Of a stretch of 64,000 nt of DNA, positions 28,297 through 36,851 are shown piece after piece (position 1 is the stretch's first letter; the number at the start of each line of letters is the position of its first letter). The translations under genes and the position numbers were made by a program. The notes beneath the pieces were generated by a model. The model was not told where the DNA came from, ran no database searches, and was given only the letters and a program-made list of their open reading frames with translations. This DNA comes from DASQPR01 sp963797605 (lineage in GTDB: Bacteria; Actinomycetota; Actinomycetes; Mycobacteriales; Micromonosporaceae), in NCBI GenBank assembly GCA_963797605.1, contig CAWCPX010000005.1, positions 1 to 64,000 of the forward strand, in the 5' to 3' direction.

Positions 28297-28507
28297 GGCC
28301 CCGAGTATGCCACTTGCCGTCGAAAGTGCTACGTGATGTAGACGCGACGGATGGTGACCACGGGAAGCTGGGAACTGGCCGTGAACTACCGCAAAACTGC
28401 CGGTGTGCGGTCGATTTTGACGGGATTGGCGGGTACCGTCGCAAGTCGCAGGCACGCCCACACTCACGTGCGCGACGCTCCCACGCGAAATGAGAGAGGC
28501 TCCTTCG

Positions 28508-29380
28508 TTGTCACAACGCAAACGGGACTCACGTGAGCAGGCGCGCGCGATGATGGCCGCGCAGCGACGTGCGGAGGCCCGCCGCAAGAACATGTTCATC
28601 GCCGGTGCGGCCGTCGTCGCGGTGCTGCTGATCGTCGGCATCGCCGTCGGCATCAAGCTGACGAGCAAGCCCGCGAAGAACACGGCGTCGACCTCGGCCG
28701 CCAGCGCGTCCGTCGTGCAGCAGGTGACCAGCGTGAGCCCGGCCACCCTCGACACCATCGGCAAGGGCACCGGCACCGCCCCGAAAGCCACCACGGGTCA
28801 GCCCGTGCTCAAGGTCGACGGCAAGCCGCTGGTGTTCTACATGGGCGCCGAATACTGCCCCTACTGCGCCGCCGAGCGCTGGCCGATGATCGTGGCGCTG
28901 TCCCGATTCGGCACGTTCAGCAACCTCGGCCAGACGTTCTCGTCGTCGGTCGACACGGATCCGAGCACCCCGACGTTCTCGTTCCACGGCGCGACCTACA
29001 CGAGCAAATACCTCACATTCCAGGCCAAAGAGCTGCAGAGCAACACCCAGACAGCCGGTGGAGGGTACGCCGACCTCGACACGCTGACGTCCGACCAGTC
29101 GGCTCTCGTCAAGCAGTTCAATCCCGGCGGCTCCTACCCGTTCGTCGACTTCGCGAACCAGGCGATGATCACCGGGGCCAGCTACGACCCGGCGATCCTC
29201 TCCGGCATGACGCACGACCAGATCGCGGCCGCTCTGTCCGACCCGTCCAGCAAGGTGGCCCAGGCCATCGGCGGCACCGCGAACGCGATCACGGCGCAAC
29301 TCTGCAAGCTCACCGGCGGCCAACCGGCCAACGTCTGCAGCAGCAGCGCGGTCACCGCAGCCGGCGGCACGAATGGCTGA
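28508..29380 (+). CDS. DUF929 thioredoxin-like membrane protein
   Basis: TTG 28508 is preferred because AGAGAGG lies 9-15 nt upstream; ATG 28490, 18 nt earlier, has no site. A basic N-terminus (RAMMAAQRRAEARRKN) leads to one helix (MFIAGAAVVAVLLIVGIAVGI), then an extracytoplasmic DUF929 domain with VFYMGAEYCPYCAAERWPMI, whose CPYC is a thioredoxin-type active site. It should catalyse disulfide exchange outside the membrane. The stop overlaps the VKOR start, so the two probably form one redox pair. Confidence 0.85.
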   Translation: MSQRKRDSREQARAMMAAQRRAEARRKNMFIAGAAVVAVLLIVGIAVGIKLTSKPAKNTASTSAASASVVQQVTSVSPATLDTIGKGTGTAPKATTGQPVLKVDGKPLVFYMGAEYCPYCAAERWPMIVALSRFGTFSNLGQTFSSSVDTDPSTPTFSFHGATYTSKYLTFQAKELQSNTQTAGGGYADLDTLTSDQSALVKQFNPGGSYPFVDFANQAMITGASYDPAILSGMTHDQIAAALSDPSSKVAQAIGGTANAITAQLCKLTGGQPANVCSSSAVTAAGGTNG

Positions 29381-29900
29381 CGCGCGAGCCGAGGCCACGA
29401 GCCGGCGGGTGCGCGCCGGGGCCCGTGGTTCCTCCGGTCGCGCGGTCACGAAGGCGTACGTGCCGACGTGGTTGCCGATCACGTCGCTCACACTGGCGGT
29501 GCTCGGGCTCGGGGCGTCGATCTACCTGACCTACGAGCACTTCACGCAGAACGCCTCGCTCGCCTGCGCGGCCAACAGCGTCATCAACTGCGCGGCCGTC
29601 ACGACGAGCGCGGAGTCGAGGGTCTTCGGCATCCCGGTCGCCGTGCTCGGGTTGGTGTTCTTCGTCGCGATGATCCCGCTGTGCCTGCCGGCCGCCTGGC
29701 GGATCAACTCGCGACTGGTGCGCCGCGGTCGCATCGCCGCCGTGACGGTCGGCGTCGGCTTCGTCTTCTACCTGATCTACGCCGAACTCTTCGACATCGG
29801 CAAGATCTGCGAGTGGTGCACCGGCGTCCACATCCTGACGGTGGCGCTCTTCGGGGTGGTGCTGTTCGGCACCGCGAGCCTCGACCCGATCGAGGACTAG
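29373..29900 (+). CDS. Vitamin K epoxide reductase (VKOR) family protein
   Basis: 175 residues from ATG 29373, overlapping the DUF929 stop by 8 nt. Four membrane helices are seen. The quinone-site CxxC is GKICEWCTGVHILTV, and the loop cysteines are SLACAANSVINCAAVTTS, both needed for electron transfer from the partner thioredoxin-like domain to quinone. VKOR replaces DsbB in actinobacteria. Its TAG lies within the terminal repeat of the following element. Confidence 0.92.
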   Translation: MADARAEATSRRVRAGARGSSGRAVTKAYVPTWLPITSLTLAVLGLGASIYLTYEHFTQNASLACAANSVINCAAVTTSAESRVFGIPVAVLGLVFFVAMIPLCLPAAWRINSRLVRRGRIAAVTVGVGFVFYLIYAELFDIGKICEWCTGVHILTVALFGVVLFGTASLDPIED

Positions 29901-30064
29901 GCCCTGTCTCGAAGTCCGTTCGAGCGAGCCGCGAGCCGGGCGCCGATCCGACAAGGCTTGATCTTTGCCTGGATACCGCGCTTGTATCCAGGCAAAGATC
30001 AAACGCTGTCGGTCGGCGTCTGGGTCACGGCGCAGCCGAACGGCAGCTTTGAGACAGGGCCTAG
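29897..30064. mobile_element. MITE-like element with 14-bp terminal inverted repeats
   Basis: 168 bp bounded by CTAGGCCCTGTCTC (29897-29910) and its exact complement (30051-30064). The outer CTAG could be a target duplication, and GGCCCTGTCTC-type ends resemble IS5-like ends, but there is no transposase. Inside is a perfect 19-bp stem, 29958-29976 with 29984-30002, loop 7 nt. The insertion abuts, and supplies, the VKOR stop codon. Confidence 0.7.
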
Positions 30065-30127
30065 AGGCAGGCTGCCAGCCAAACGCCGTCGGTCGGTGTC
30101 TGGGCCGTGCCGCAGCCGAACGGTGGC
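30001..30127. repeat. Direct repeat (47 bp, 80-bp period) at the MITE edge
   Basis: Bases 30001-30047, inside the element, recur at 30081-30127, outside it, with about six differences; both start AAACGC and contain GTCGGTCGG and CGCAGCCGAACGG. This suggests a second, decayed copy or a partial duplication during insertion. Confidence 0.65.
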
Positions 30128-30141
30128 GTTGACGCAGGTGC

Positions 30142-30840
30142 TTAGTGCGGCCGGGCCAGCACGACCTGGGCCCGGTTACGGGTGCCGGCGATCAGCACCG
30201 CGTTGGCTTCGTCACTGCGGCTGACCCAGTCGCGGGCGGCGTCGCGATCGAGGCCACGGGATCGCTGTCGCCGCACCAGGGCCGGCAGTCGCACATCGGC
30301 CGGCGTCTCCAGATAGACGGAGAGGTCGAGCAGGGCGGGCACCTGATCCCACGGTGCTTCCGGCAGGAGCAGGTAGTTGCCCTCGACGACGATGACGCGC
30401 GTGGTGGCGAAGACCGCGATCGCGCCGCCGATCGACTCGTGCAGCGTGCGGCTGTAGGCGGGGGCGTAGACCGTGGGCTCGTCGTCGGCGCGGAGCCGGC
30501 GCAGCAGCGCGAGAAACCCGTACGCGTCGAAGGTCTCCGGGGCGCCCTTGCGAGCGGAGCGACCCAGCCGCGACAGCTCGGAGTTGGCCAGGTGGAAGCC
30601 GTCCATGCCGATCGCGATAGCGGCCGTGGGCCCGTGCGTGGCCCGCAGGTCGGTGGCGAGCGAAGCGGCCAACGTGGACTTTCCGGCGGCCGGCGCCCCC
30701 GCGATCCCGACGATGACGCGCGGCCAATCGGCGACGGGCGTGGTCACCTCACCCGCGCCGGCACCGTTGCCGGCCGCGCCCAGCAGCGGGGCGACGGCCG
30801 CGCGGGCCGCCGCGACCAGACGGGGGTGAGAACTCGCCAC
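30142..30840 (-). CDS. Nucleoside/sugar kinase-like P-loop protein
   Basis: 232 residues from GTG 30840 with GGAAGG 9 nt upstream; the open frame continues upstream without a site. P-loop GIAGAPAAGKSTLAASLA, then IAIGMDGFHLANSELSRLG, GAPETFDAYGFLALLRRL, VIVVEGNYLLL and a LVRRQRSRGLDRDAARDWV lid. This order fits the uridine kinase/pantothenate kinase-like group (PRK09270 type) that phosphorylates small molecules such as sugars or nucleosides. The substrate is not decidable. Confidence 0.8.
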   Translation of the reverse strand: MASSHPRLVAAARAAVAPLLGAAGNGAGAGEVTTPVADWPRVIVGIAGAPAAGKSTLAASLATDLRATHGPTAAIAIGMDGFHLANSELSRLGRSARKGAPETFDAYGFLALLRRLRADDEPTVYAPAYSRTLHESIGGAIAVFATTRVIVVEGNYLLLPEAPWDQVPALLDLSVYLETPADVRLPALVRRQRSRGLDRDAARDWVSRSDEANAVLIAGTRNRAQVVLARPH

Positions 30841-31049
30841 GGTGTTACCTTCCCACGCCGGTGCGCCCGAACACCGCCCCGCATCGCCGAATCCGCGGCT
30901 GTCGCCAGTCGCCGGGCTGTGTCCGCCGTTGCGTCGGCAGCGGGCGCTCTTGGCGTGGGCTACCGAGGCGTATATCCTCGCGAGCGCGTCCACCGCAGGG
31001 TCGGCGACAACTGCGGCGGAACCTCGCGGCACGGATCGAGGAGGTCGGG

Positions 31050-31577
31050 TTGACCGTGGAAGACAGTCACACCCGCCAGATGCCGATCAACGGCTGGGTG
31101 CCCACGCAGCGTGCGGACAGTTCCGCCGCCACGGTCCCGGCCGACCCGAACCCGTCTCACGGGTTTCCCGCGCACGGGCTTCCAGCACACGGTCTTCCGG
31201 CTCATGGTGTTCCCGCTCACGGTGTTCCGGCTCACGGGACTCCAGATCACGGAGCACCGGCACGTGGAGCGCACGCGGCCACCGTGGCGGCGACCTCCGG
31301 CCCGGCGCATCCGGGTCCGGCAGACCCCGGCCTGACGAGCGGCCCGGCCGCGGCGTCGTCGGCCCACGCCTGGCCGGTGCGTGACGAGACGATGCTGCTT
31401 CCCGCGTTCCTGACGGCACCCCGGGCGGCCGAGTCGGCGGTCGAGAAGCCGGCCGCGCCTGCCACCCCGCCCGACGATCGCCTGCCCAGCACCGAGCGCA
31501 ACATGCTGATTTTCGTGTCGTTGCTGCTCGCGGTCGGCACGCTGGCGATCGTCGCGATGGCGAGCATCGGCCGCTAG
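31050..31577 (+). CDS. Repeat-containing single-pass membrane protein
   Basis: TTG 31050 lies 5 nt after GAGGAGGTCGG; longer starts lack a site. The 175-residue protein has no family I recognise. A polar N-terminus is followed by seven or so copies of a five-residue unit HG(L/V/F/T)PA (for example HGLPAHGVPAHG), a Pro/Ala-rich stretch with RDETMLLPAFLTAPR, and a C-terminal membrane helix (MLIFVSLLLAVGTLAIVAMASIG). Tail-anchored topology is likely. Function unknown. Confidence 0.6.
   Translation: MTVEDSHTRQMPINGWVPTQRADSSAATVPADPNPSHGFPAHGLPAHGLPAHGVPAHGVPAHGTPDHGAPARGAHAATVAATSGPAHPGPADPGLTSGPAAASSAHAWPVRDETMLLPAFLTAPRAAESAVEKPAAPATPPDDRLPSTERNMLIFVSLLLAVGTLAIVAMASIGR
31158..31267 (+). repeat. 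15-bp coding tandem repeat
   Basis: Degenerate 15-bp units of the type CACGGTGTTCCGGCT encode the HGxPA repeats of the surrounding gene. Variation between units is mostly at the third residue. Copy number could vary between strains. Confidence 0.7.
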
Positions 31578-31868
31578 TCCGGCGACGGCGAGACCCCCCA
31601 TCGTGGGGCGACGGCCAGCATCGGCCACTCGTCGGGACGGCGAGACCCCAACCCCAGGCGCGACCGCCCCAGCCCAGCGTCCGATTTATCGCGTGTCGAC
31701 ACGCTGCCCCTCGGAATTCCGACGTCACTGTCGCCGCAGGGCCGCCCGAACGACGCTCACGTCGGAGATCCGAACACATCGGCGTGTCGCGCGAGCGTGT
31801 CGCGCCTCCGGATGCCGGCGGGCGGCCGTCGAGACGATCGAACACGCGGTCTACGGAAGCCGGCGGGG
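31578..31868. other. Convergent intergenic region with a partial duplication
   Basis: 291 bases between two convergent genes. The last codons and stop of the upstream gene (around 31563-31597, AGCATCGGCC ... GACGGCGAGACCCC) are repeated, slightly changed, about 55 bp downstream. A small hairpin CCCCATCGTGGGG lies between the copies. No ORF with a credible start was found. Confidence 0.5.
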
Positions 31869-32534
31869 TCAGCCCAGCCAGCCGGGCCGCACGAGGCCCG
31901 ATTCGTAGGCGTAGACGACCAGCTGCGCCCGGTCGCGCGCGCCGAGCTTGCCCATCGCGCGGCTGACGTGCGTCTTCGCGGTCGCCGGCGAGACCACGAG
32001 ACGATCCGCGATCTCCTCATTGGACAGTCCCGCGCCGACCAGCGCCATCACCTCGCGCTCCCGTTCGGTGAGCGCGTCCGAGGCCGCGTAGCGGCTGCGC
32101 GGGCGGCGTCGCGTGGTGAACTCCTCGATCAGCCGCCGGGTCACGCCCGGCGACAGCAGCGCGTCCCCGTCGGCGACCGCGCGGACAGCCCGCAGCAGCT
32201 CGACCGGCTCGGTGTCCTTCACGAGGAAACCGCTGGCGCCGCCGCGCAGCGCCTCGAAGACGTACTCGTCGAGGTCGAACGTCGTCAGAATGATGATGCG
32301 GACCTCGGCGAGCGCCGGATCCGCGACGATCTGGCGGGTCGCCTCCAGCCCGTCGGTGCCCGGCATCCGGATGTCCATCAGCACGACGTCCGGGCGCGCC
32401 CGGCCCGCCTGGCGCACCGCGTCGGCACCGTCGATCGCCTCGCCGACGACCTCGATGTCGGCCTGAGCGTCGAGCAGCGCGCGGAACCCGGCCCGCAGCA
32501 ACGCCTGATCGTCCGCCAGCAGAACCTTGATCAT
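31869..32534 (-). CDS. NarL/LuxR-family response regulator
   Basis: 221 residues from ATG 32534 with GGAGG 7-11 nt upstream, overlapping the kinase stop (ATGA). The receiver domain starts IKVLLADDQALLRAGFRALL, with the phosphorylated Asp in VVLMDIRMPGTDGLEA and the switch Thr in IILTTFDLDEYV; Lys is in GFLVKDTEP. The C-terminal LuxR helix-turn-helix is LTEREREVMALVGAGLSNEEIADRL, then SPATAKTHVSRAMGKLG. It forms a two-component pair with the upstream kinase. Confidence 0.93.
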   Translation of the reverse strand: MIKVLLADDQALLRAGFRALLDAQADIEVVGEAIDGADAVRQAGRARPDVVLMDIRMPGTDGLEATRQIVADPALAEVRIIILTTFDLDEYVFEALRGGASGFLVKDTEPVELLRAVRAVADGDALLSPGVTRRLIEEFTTRRRPRSRYAASDALTEREREVMALVGAGLSNEEIADRLVVSPATAKTHVSRAMGKLGARDRAQLVVYAYESGLVRPGWLG

Positions 32535-33986
32535 GAACCGCCTCCGCCATGACGTTGGTCTTCCTCGGCCAGCACCAGATGCCGCAGATTCACCGTGGCC
32601 ACGGCGCGCGCGGGCAGGTCGGCCCGCACGACGAAACCGCCGCCGCGCCCCGGTTCGGCGGTCAGCGTGCCGCCGAGCGCCTCCGCCCGCGTCCGCATGC
32701 CCGCGATGCCGGTGCCGCCGCTGCTCTCCCCCGGGCCGCCGCCGTGCCGCGCCGGCAGGCCCGGACCGTCGTCGGCGATGCGGACGACCAGCCGATCCGG
32801 CCCGTAGCCGATCGCCACCGTCGCGGTCGCGTCCGGCGCCGGCGTGCCGGCGCACGTTCGTCAGCGACTCCTGCACGATCCGGTACGCGGCCCGGTCGAC
32901 CTCCGGCGGCAGCGGTCGCGGCGTGCCCTCGACGGTCGTCCGCGCCGGTTCGATCAGCGTCTCGATGTTCGCGAGGCTCGGGCTGCGGTGCGCGCGGTGC
33001 GCGTCTCGTCCTTCGGGCGCAGCACGCCGAGCACCGACGCGCACCTCCCCGAGCGCCTCGGCGCTGGCCGGCTTGATCGCCTCGAGCGCCGCCCGGGCCT
33101 GGTCGGGATGCTCGTCCATCAGGTGCAGCCCGACGCCGGCCTGCACGTTGATCAGGGACAGGTGGTGCCCGAGCACGTCGTGCAGCTCCCGGGCGATCCG
33201 CAGCCGCTCCTCGCTGGCCTGGCGGCGCTCCTGCTCCTCGCGGGCCCGGGCCTGCTCGATCATGGTGCGGCGGATCTCCCCGAAATGCGCGGCCCGCACC
33301 CGGACCGCTTCGGCGATGGCGAGCGCCAGCACGAACCAGACGGCCACCTGCACCGACGTGAGCAGGCCCGGTTGGCGCAGGGTGAAACTGCCGACGTGGG
33401 GGATGTCGAGCGTCGGCAGCGATCCGGCCGAGGCAGAGGAACGCGACGTACGCGGCCCCGAGACCGCTCCAGACGGCGATGCGGTGACCCGTTCGCACGG
33501 CGCCGAAGATCGAGATGAGCAGCGCCAGGAACACCGGCCCGTACGGGTACCCGAGGATCACGTACGCGATCGTGGCGACGAGCGTGACCACGAAGGCCGG
33601 CACCCGCCACCGAAGGCGCACGGCGAGCGGGACCGCGGTGAGCGCGAGCAGGGCGTAGCCGAACCAGTCGAGCGCGTGCGAGCCGGTTTGGTGCCGACCG
33701 GCGACCCGGGCCCCGATGATCTCGATCACGAGCACCACCACGGCGCCGACGATGGAGATGTGGCGCGGCCGGCGCCGACGGGAGCGACCAGGGCGCCCTG
33801 ATCGAGACGCGTGCGACCAGGGCGCACCGTCACGCCACGGGCCGCCGTCGCGCCAGGGGCCGCCGTCGCGCCACGGGCCGCCGTCCGCCACGGGCCACCG
33901 TCGCGCCATGGTGAACCAGGCCGCGGCGGCGACTCCGGCCGTGGCGGCGGGTCGGCGCGCTCCTCGGGCACGGCTTCGCTGGTCAC
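32531..33986 (-). CDS. NarL-type sensor histidine kinase (several frameshifts)
   Basis: Restored from GTG 33986. The N-terminus has Pro-rich sequence followed by four or five repeats of PWRDGG, then membrane helices (ISIVGAVVVLVIEIIG, YALLALTAVPLAVRL, VVTLVATIAYVILGY and others). The HisKA_3 box is RLRIARELHDVLGHHLSLIN with the phospho-acceptor His in ELHDVLGH. The ATPase domain ends VVRIADDGPGLPARHGGG and GTGIAGMRTRAEALGG. Frame changes are needed near 33890, 33420, 33010 and 32850. TGA 32531-32533 overlaps the response-regulator ATG. Signal unknown. Confidence 0.75.
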
Positions 33987-34198
33987 ATGGCAACCGTAGG
34001 CCACCCGGCCACCCGGGCGGGTACGTCGGTCGGTGCGCTCCGGCAACCCGCTCGTACATCGGCGGGCGTACGCCCACGGGCGCCCTGCGCCGCACGCGGC
34101 AGCCCGGGAGCCATCCGGCGACCGACGCGCGCCGGTAGCCGCCGGCCGCAATCTGGAATCTGACAGCTCACGGGCTCCATCAGCGAAAGGCAACAGCC

Positions 34199-35038
34199 AT
34201 GAGTACGGACGGCACCACAGGCGAGCAACCGCAGGACGCGAACGCGTCGCGGGTGCGCACGTCGGACGCGGAACGGGAGGTCGTGGCCGAAATCCTGCGC
34301 AACGCGGTCACGGAGGGCCGATTGAGCCTCGAAGAGGGCGATCAGCGCCTGGCCGCCCTCTACGCGATGAAGTTCCGCGACGAACTGGGGCAACTGACGA
34401 CCGATCTGCCGCCCACCGAACCGGCCGGCGGCTGGGGAGACGGCCCGGACAGCGGTCCCGGATGGCGTCGTGACCGGCGCGGTCCCGGCCGCGGTGGTCC
34501 CGCGTGGGGCCCGGGATGGGGCGGCCCCGGTTGGGGCCACAATCAGGCCGCGGCCGGCCAGGGCGCCACGCCGGCCGACGCGGAACCAAACGGCTCCGCC
34601 TCGAACGGATCCGCGTGGGGCGGCTGGGGCGGTCCCGGCGGCCCGGGCTGGGGCCGGCCGGGCTCGGGCGGCCCGGGTCGCGGCGGACCCGGCTGGGACG
34701 GTCACCGGTGGATGCGCCGGCGCGCGCTGCGGTTCGTCGTCGCGCTCGTCGTCATCGGCGCGATCATCACGCTGGCCGGTGGCCACTTCTTCTGGCCGAT
34801 CATCCCGATCTTCTTCGTCACCATGGCGATCGTGCGGATCGGCCTGTTCCGGGCCGGCATGGGCCGCTTCGCCGCGGCCGGCGGCTGCGGACAGGCCGGC
34901 TGGCACGGTCACCACGGCCACGGCCACGGTCACCATGGCCACGGTTACCAGGGCTACGGCCCGCAAGGCTGTGGGCCGCAAGGCTACGGCTCAGAGGGCT
35001 ACGGCCCGCACGGCTACGGGCCCGGTGACGCGTCATGA
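34199..35038 (+). CDS. DUF1707 membrane protein with His/Gly-rich tail
   Basis: 279 residues, ATG 34199 after AAAGG. Residues about 18-70 are a DUF1707 domain (RVRTSDAEREVVAEILRNAV ... LSLEEGDQRLAALYAMKF). A long Gly/Trp/Pro-rich segment follows, then two membrane helices (FVVALVVIGAIITLAGG, FWPIIPIFFVTMAIVRI). The last 60 residues are rich in His, Gly and Tyr (HGHHGHGHGHHGHGY, then GYGPQG-type repeats), a possible metal-binding or disordered tail. The stop overlaps the SDR start (ATGA), so the two are co-translated. Confidence 0.8.
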   Translation: MSTDGTTGEQPQDANASRVRTSDAEREVVAEILRNAVTEGRLSLEEGDQRLAALYAMKFRDELGQLTTDLPPTEPAGGWGDGPDSGPGWRRDRRGPGRGGPAWGPGWGGPGWGHNQAAAGQGATPADAEPNGSASNGSAWGGWGGPGGPGWGRPGSGGPGRGGPGWDGHRWMRRRALRFVVALVVIGAIITLAGGHFFWPIIPIFFVTMAIVRIGLFRAGMGRFAAAGGCGQAGWHGHHGHGHGHHGHGYQGYGPQGCGPQGYGSEGYGPHGYGPGDAS

Positions 35039-35907
35039 CGACGACCGGCACGGCGGAGCGTCCGCCCTACGCGAGCGATCCCACGACGATGACCCCGGCG
35101 GCCTCGGCCGCCGGGGCATCGCCCAGCCCGGTCGCGGATCCGGCCGACGCGGTGCGGTTTCCGGACCTGCGAGGCCGCGTCGCCGTCGTCACGGGCGGCT
35201 CACGTGGCCTCGGCGCGGCGGCGGCGACGCTGCTGGCCGCGAACGGGATGCGGGTCGCGCTCGTGGGCCGCGACACCGAGGCGCTCGACGAGGTCCGGGA
35301 ACGGTTGTGGAACGCCGGCCGGCGCGCGATCGCGGTCGTGGCCGACTGCACCGACGAGACCGCGCTCGCCGCGCTCGCGATCGAGGTGGCCGACGAGATC
35401 GGGCCACCGGACGTGCTCGTCGCCTTCGCCGGTGGGGCCGGCCGCCCGCAGCCGAGCCTGGACATGTCACCGGACGAGTTCCGGCACGTGCTGGACAGCG
35501 ACGTGACCAGCACGTTCGCGACGATTCGCGCGATCGCGCCGGGCATGGTCGCGCGCGGCCGGGGCTCGATCATCACGATGTCGTCAGCAGCCGGCCGGCA
35601 ACCGTCCGCGGCCAACGTCGCCTACGCGGTCGCGAAAGCCGGTGTCACTATGCTGACCCGGCATCTCGCCGCCGAGTTGGCCCCGCATCGGGTACGCGTG
35701 AACTGCGTCGCGCCGAGTGCCGTACCCACGGAAAAAATGCATCTGCACTTGACTGAGGCGCAACTCGCCGCCCTTGGCGCGAGTTTCCCGCTCGGACGCA
35801 CCGGCACCGGCGTCGACGTGGCCGCCGCGACCGCGTTCTTCGCCTCGGACGCGTCGGGCTGGATCACCGGCGCGACCCTGGACATCGCGGGCGGCAAGAT
35901 AATCTGA
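35035..35907 (+). CDS. Short-chain dehydrogenase/reductase
   Basis: 290 residues from ATG 35035. After a 45-residue Ala/Pro extension comes the classical SDR core: VAVVTGGSRGLGAAAATLL (cofactor site), VLVAFAGGAG (replacing NNAG), IITMSSAAG (catalytic Ser) and YAVAKAG (Tyr-x-x-x-Lys), ending SGWITGATLDIAGG. The Arg in VALVGRDTE favours NADP(H). The substrate is unknown. Coupling to a DUF1707 membrane protein is unusual. Confidence 0.88.
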   Translation: MTTTGTAERPPYASDPTTMTPAASAAGASPSPVADPADAVRFPDLRGRVAVVTGGSRGLGAAAATLLAANGMRVALVGRDTEALDEVRERLWNAGRRAIAVVADCTDETALAALAIEVADEIGPPDVLVAFAGGAGRPQPSLDMSPDEFRHVLDSDVTSTFATIRAIAPGMVARGRGSIITMSSAAGRQPSAANVAYAVAKAGVTMLTRHLAAELAPHRVRVNCVAPSAVPTEKMHLHLTEAQLAALGASFPLGRTGTGVDVAAATAFFASDASGWITGATLDIAGGKII

Positions 35908-35961
35908 CCGTCCTCGGTGGAGCATTCCGGGGCTGGCGAAGTGTCAGACCGCTCTGGCACA

Positions 35962-35996
35962 GTGTGGCGCATCGGCGATCGGCCGGTGCGCCACAC
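35962..35996 (+). terminator. Inverted repeat upstream of the YdjM-like gene
   Basis: GTGTGGCGCA (35962-35971) and its exact complement (35987-35996) enclose 15 nt, between the SDR stop and the ribosome-binding site of the next gene. It can be a terminator for the SDR transcript or a leader structure. Confidence 0.5.
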
Positions 35997-36017
35997 GACG
36001 CAGGAGGCAGTGCAGCG

Positions 36018-36830
36018 ATGTTGGGCCCGTCCCACGCCTTGTCCGGAGCCGCGGCCTGGCTCGTCGGCACTTTCGCGGCCGAGCAGTTCCTGCACTACCA
36101 CCAGACGCCGGCTCAGATCGCCATCGGCACCGCCATGTGCGCCGGAGGTGCCCTCGTGCCCGACCTCGACCTGTCCGGCCGCGTGACGACCGATCAGGGC
36201 GGCGCGACGGTGGCGCACACGTTCGGCGTGGTGTCGCTGTTCGTGGCCGAGGTCGTCGAGAAGGTCTCCCTCGGCATCTATGACCTCACCAAGACGCGGC
36301 GCGATCCACGCCGGCACAACGGTCACCGCACGTTCACGCACACGATTCCGTTCAACCTCGCGCTCGGCTTCGGGGTCTGGGCGGCGTGCGTGCACTACGG
36401 CAAGGTCGCGGTGCTCACGACGCTGTTCCTGACGTTCGCGTTCGCGCTGCGCGGGCTGTTTCCGGGCTGGTCGAAACGGGCCGGCTGGATCATCGTGACC
36501 GGCGCCGCGATCTACGCGACCTGGTGGGCCAACGGGCACCTCACCGCCTCCCGTGACGTCCCGGTGCTCGGCGTCGCACTCGGCGTCGGTGGTCTCGTGC
36601 ACCTGCTCGGCGACATGCTGACCAGCCACGGGTGCCCCGCGTTCTGGCCGATCCCGATCAAACACCAGACATGGCATTGTGTCGGGCTGCCGGCGCAGAC
36701 ATCGGTGAAGGTCGGCGGCAAGGTCGAGATCTACGTGCTGCGCACGCTGTTCTTCCTGATCGGCGTCGCAGCCGTGCTTGGCATGTCCGGCACCTGGCTC
36801 CAAGACCACTACACGAGGCTCACCAGTTGA
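36018..36830 (+). CDS. YdjM-like membrane-bound metal-dependent hydrolase
   Basis: 270 residues from ATG 36018, with AGGAGG 11-16 nt upstream. It matches the LexA-regulated inner-membrane hydrolase family: an early His (PSHALSGAAAWL), ALVPDLDLSGRVTT and NGHRTFTHTIPFNLAL supply the expected Asp and His ligands, and HLLGDMLTSHGCPAFWPI gives the late HxxxD motif. Several membrane helices alternate with these motifs. The substrate of the family is not established. An in-frame extension to 35964 lacks a site. Confidence 0.85.
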   Translation: MLGPSHALSGAAAWLVGTFAAEQFLHYHQTPAQIAIGTAMCAGGALVPDLDLSGRVTTDQGGATVAHTFGVVSLFVAEVVEKVSLGIYDLTKTRRDPRRHNGHRTFTHTIPFNLALGFGVWAACVHYGKVAVLTTLFLTFAFALRGLFPGWSKRAGWIIVTGAAIYATWWANGHLTASRDVPVLGVALGVGGLVHLLGDMLTSHGCPAFWPIPIKHQTWHCVGLPAQTSVKVGGKVEIYVLRTLFFLIGVAAVLGMSGTWLQDHYTRLTS

Positions 36831-36851
36831 CCGGGTCTTAGGGTGGCGGGC

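Noticed and set aside
28297..28794. N-terminal extension of zwf
   Set aside because: The frame is open, but it covers the divergent DUF929 start and has no similarity to G6PD; the family start fits ATG 28296.
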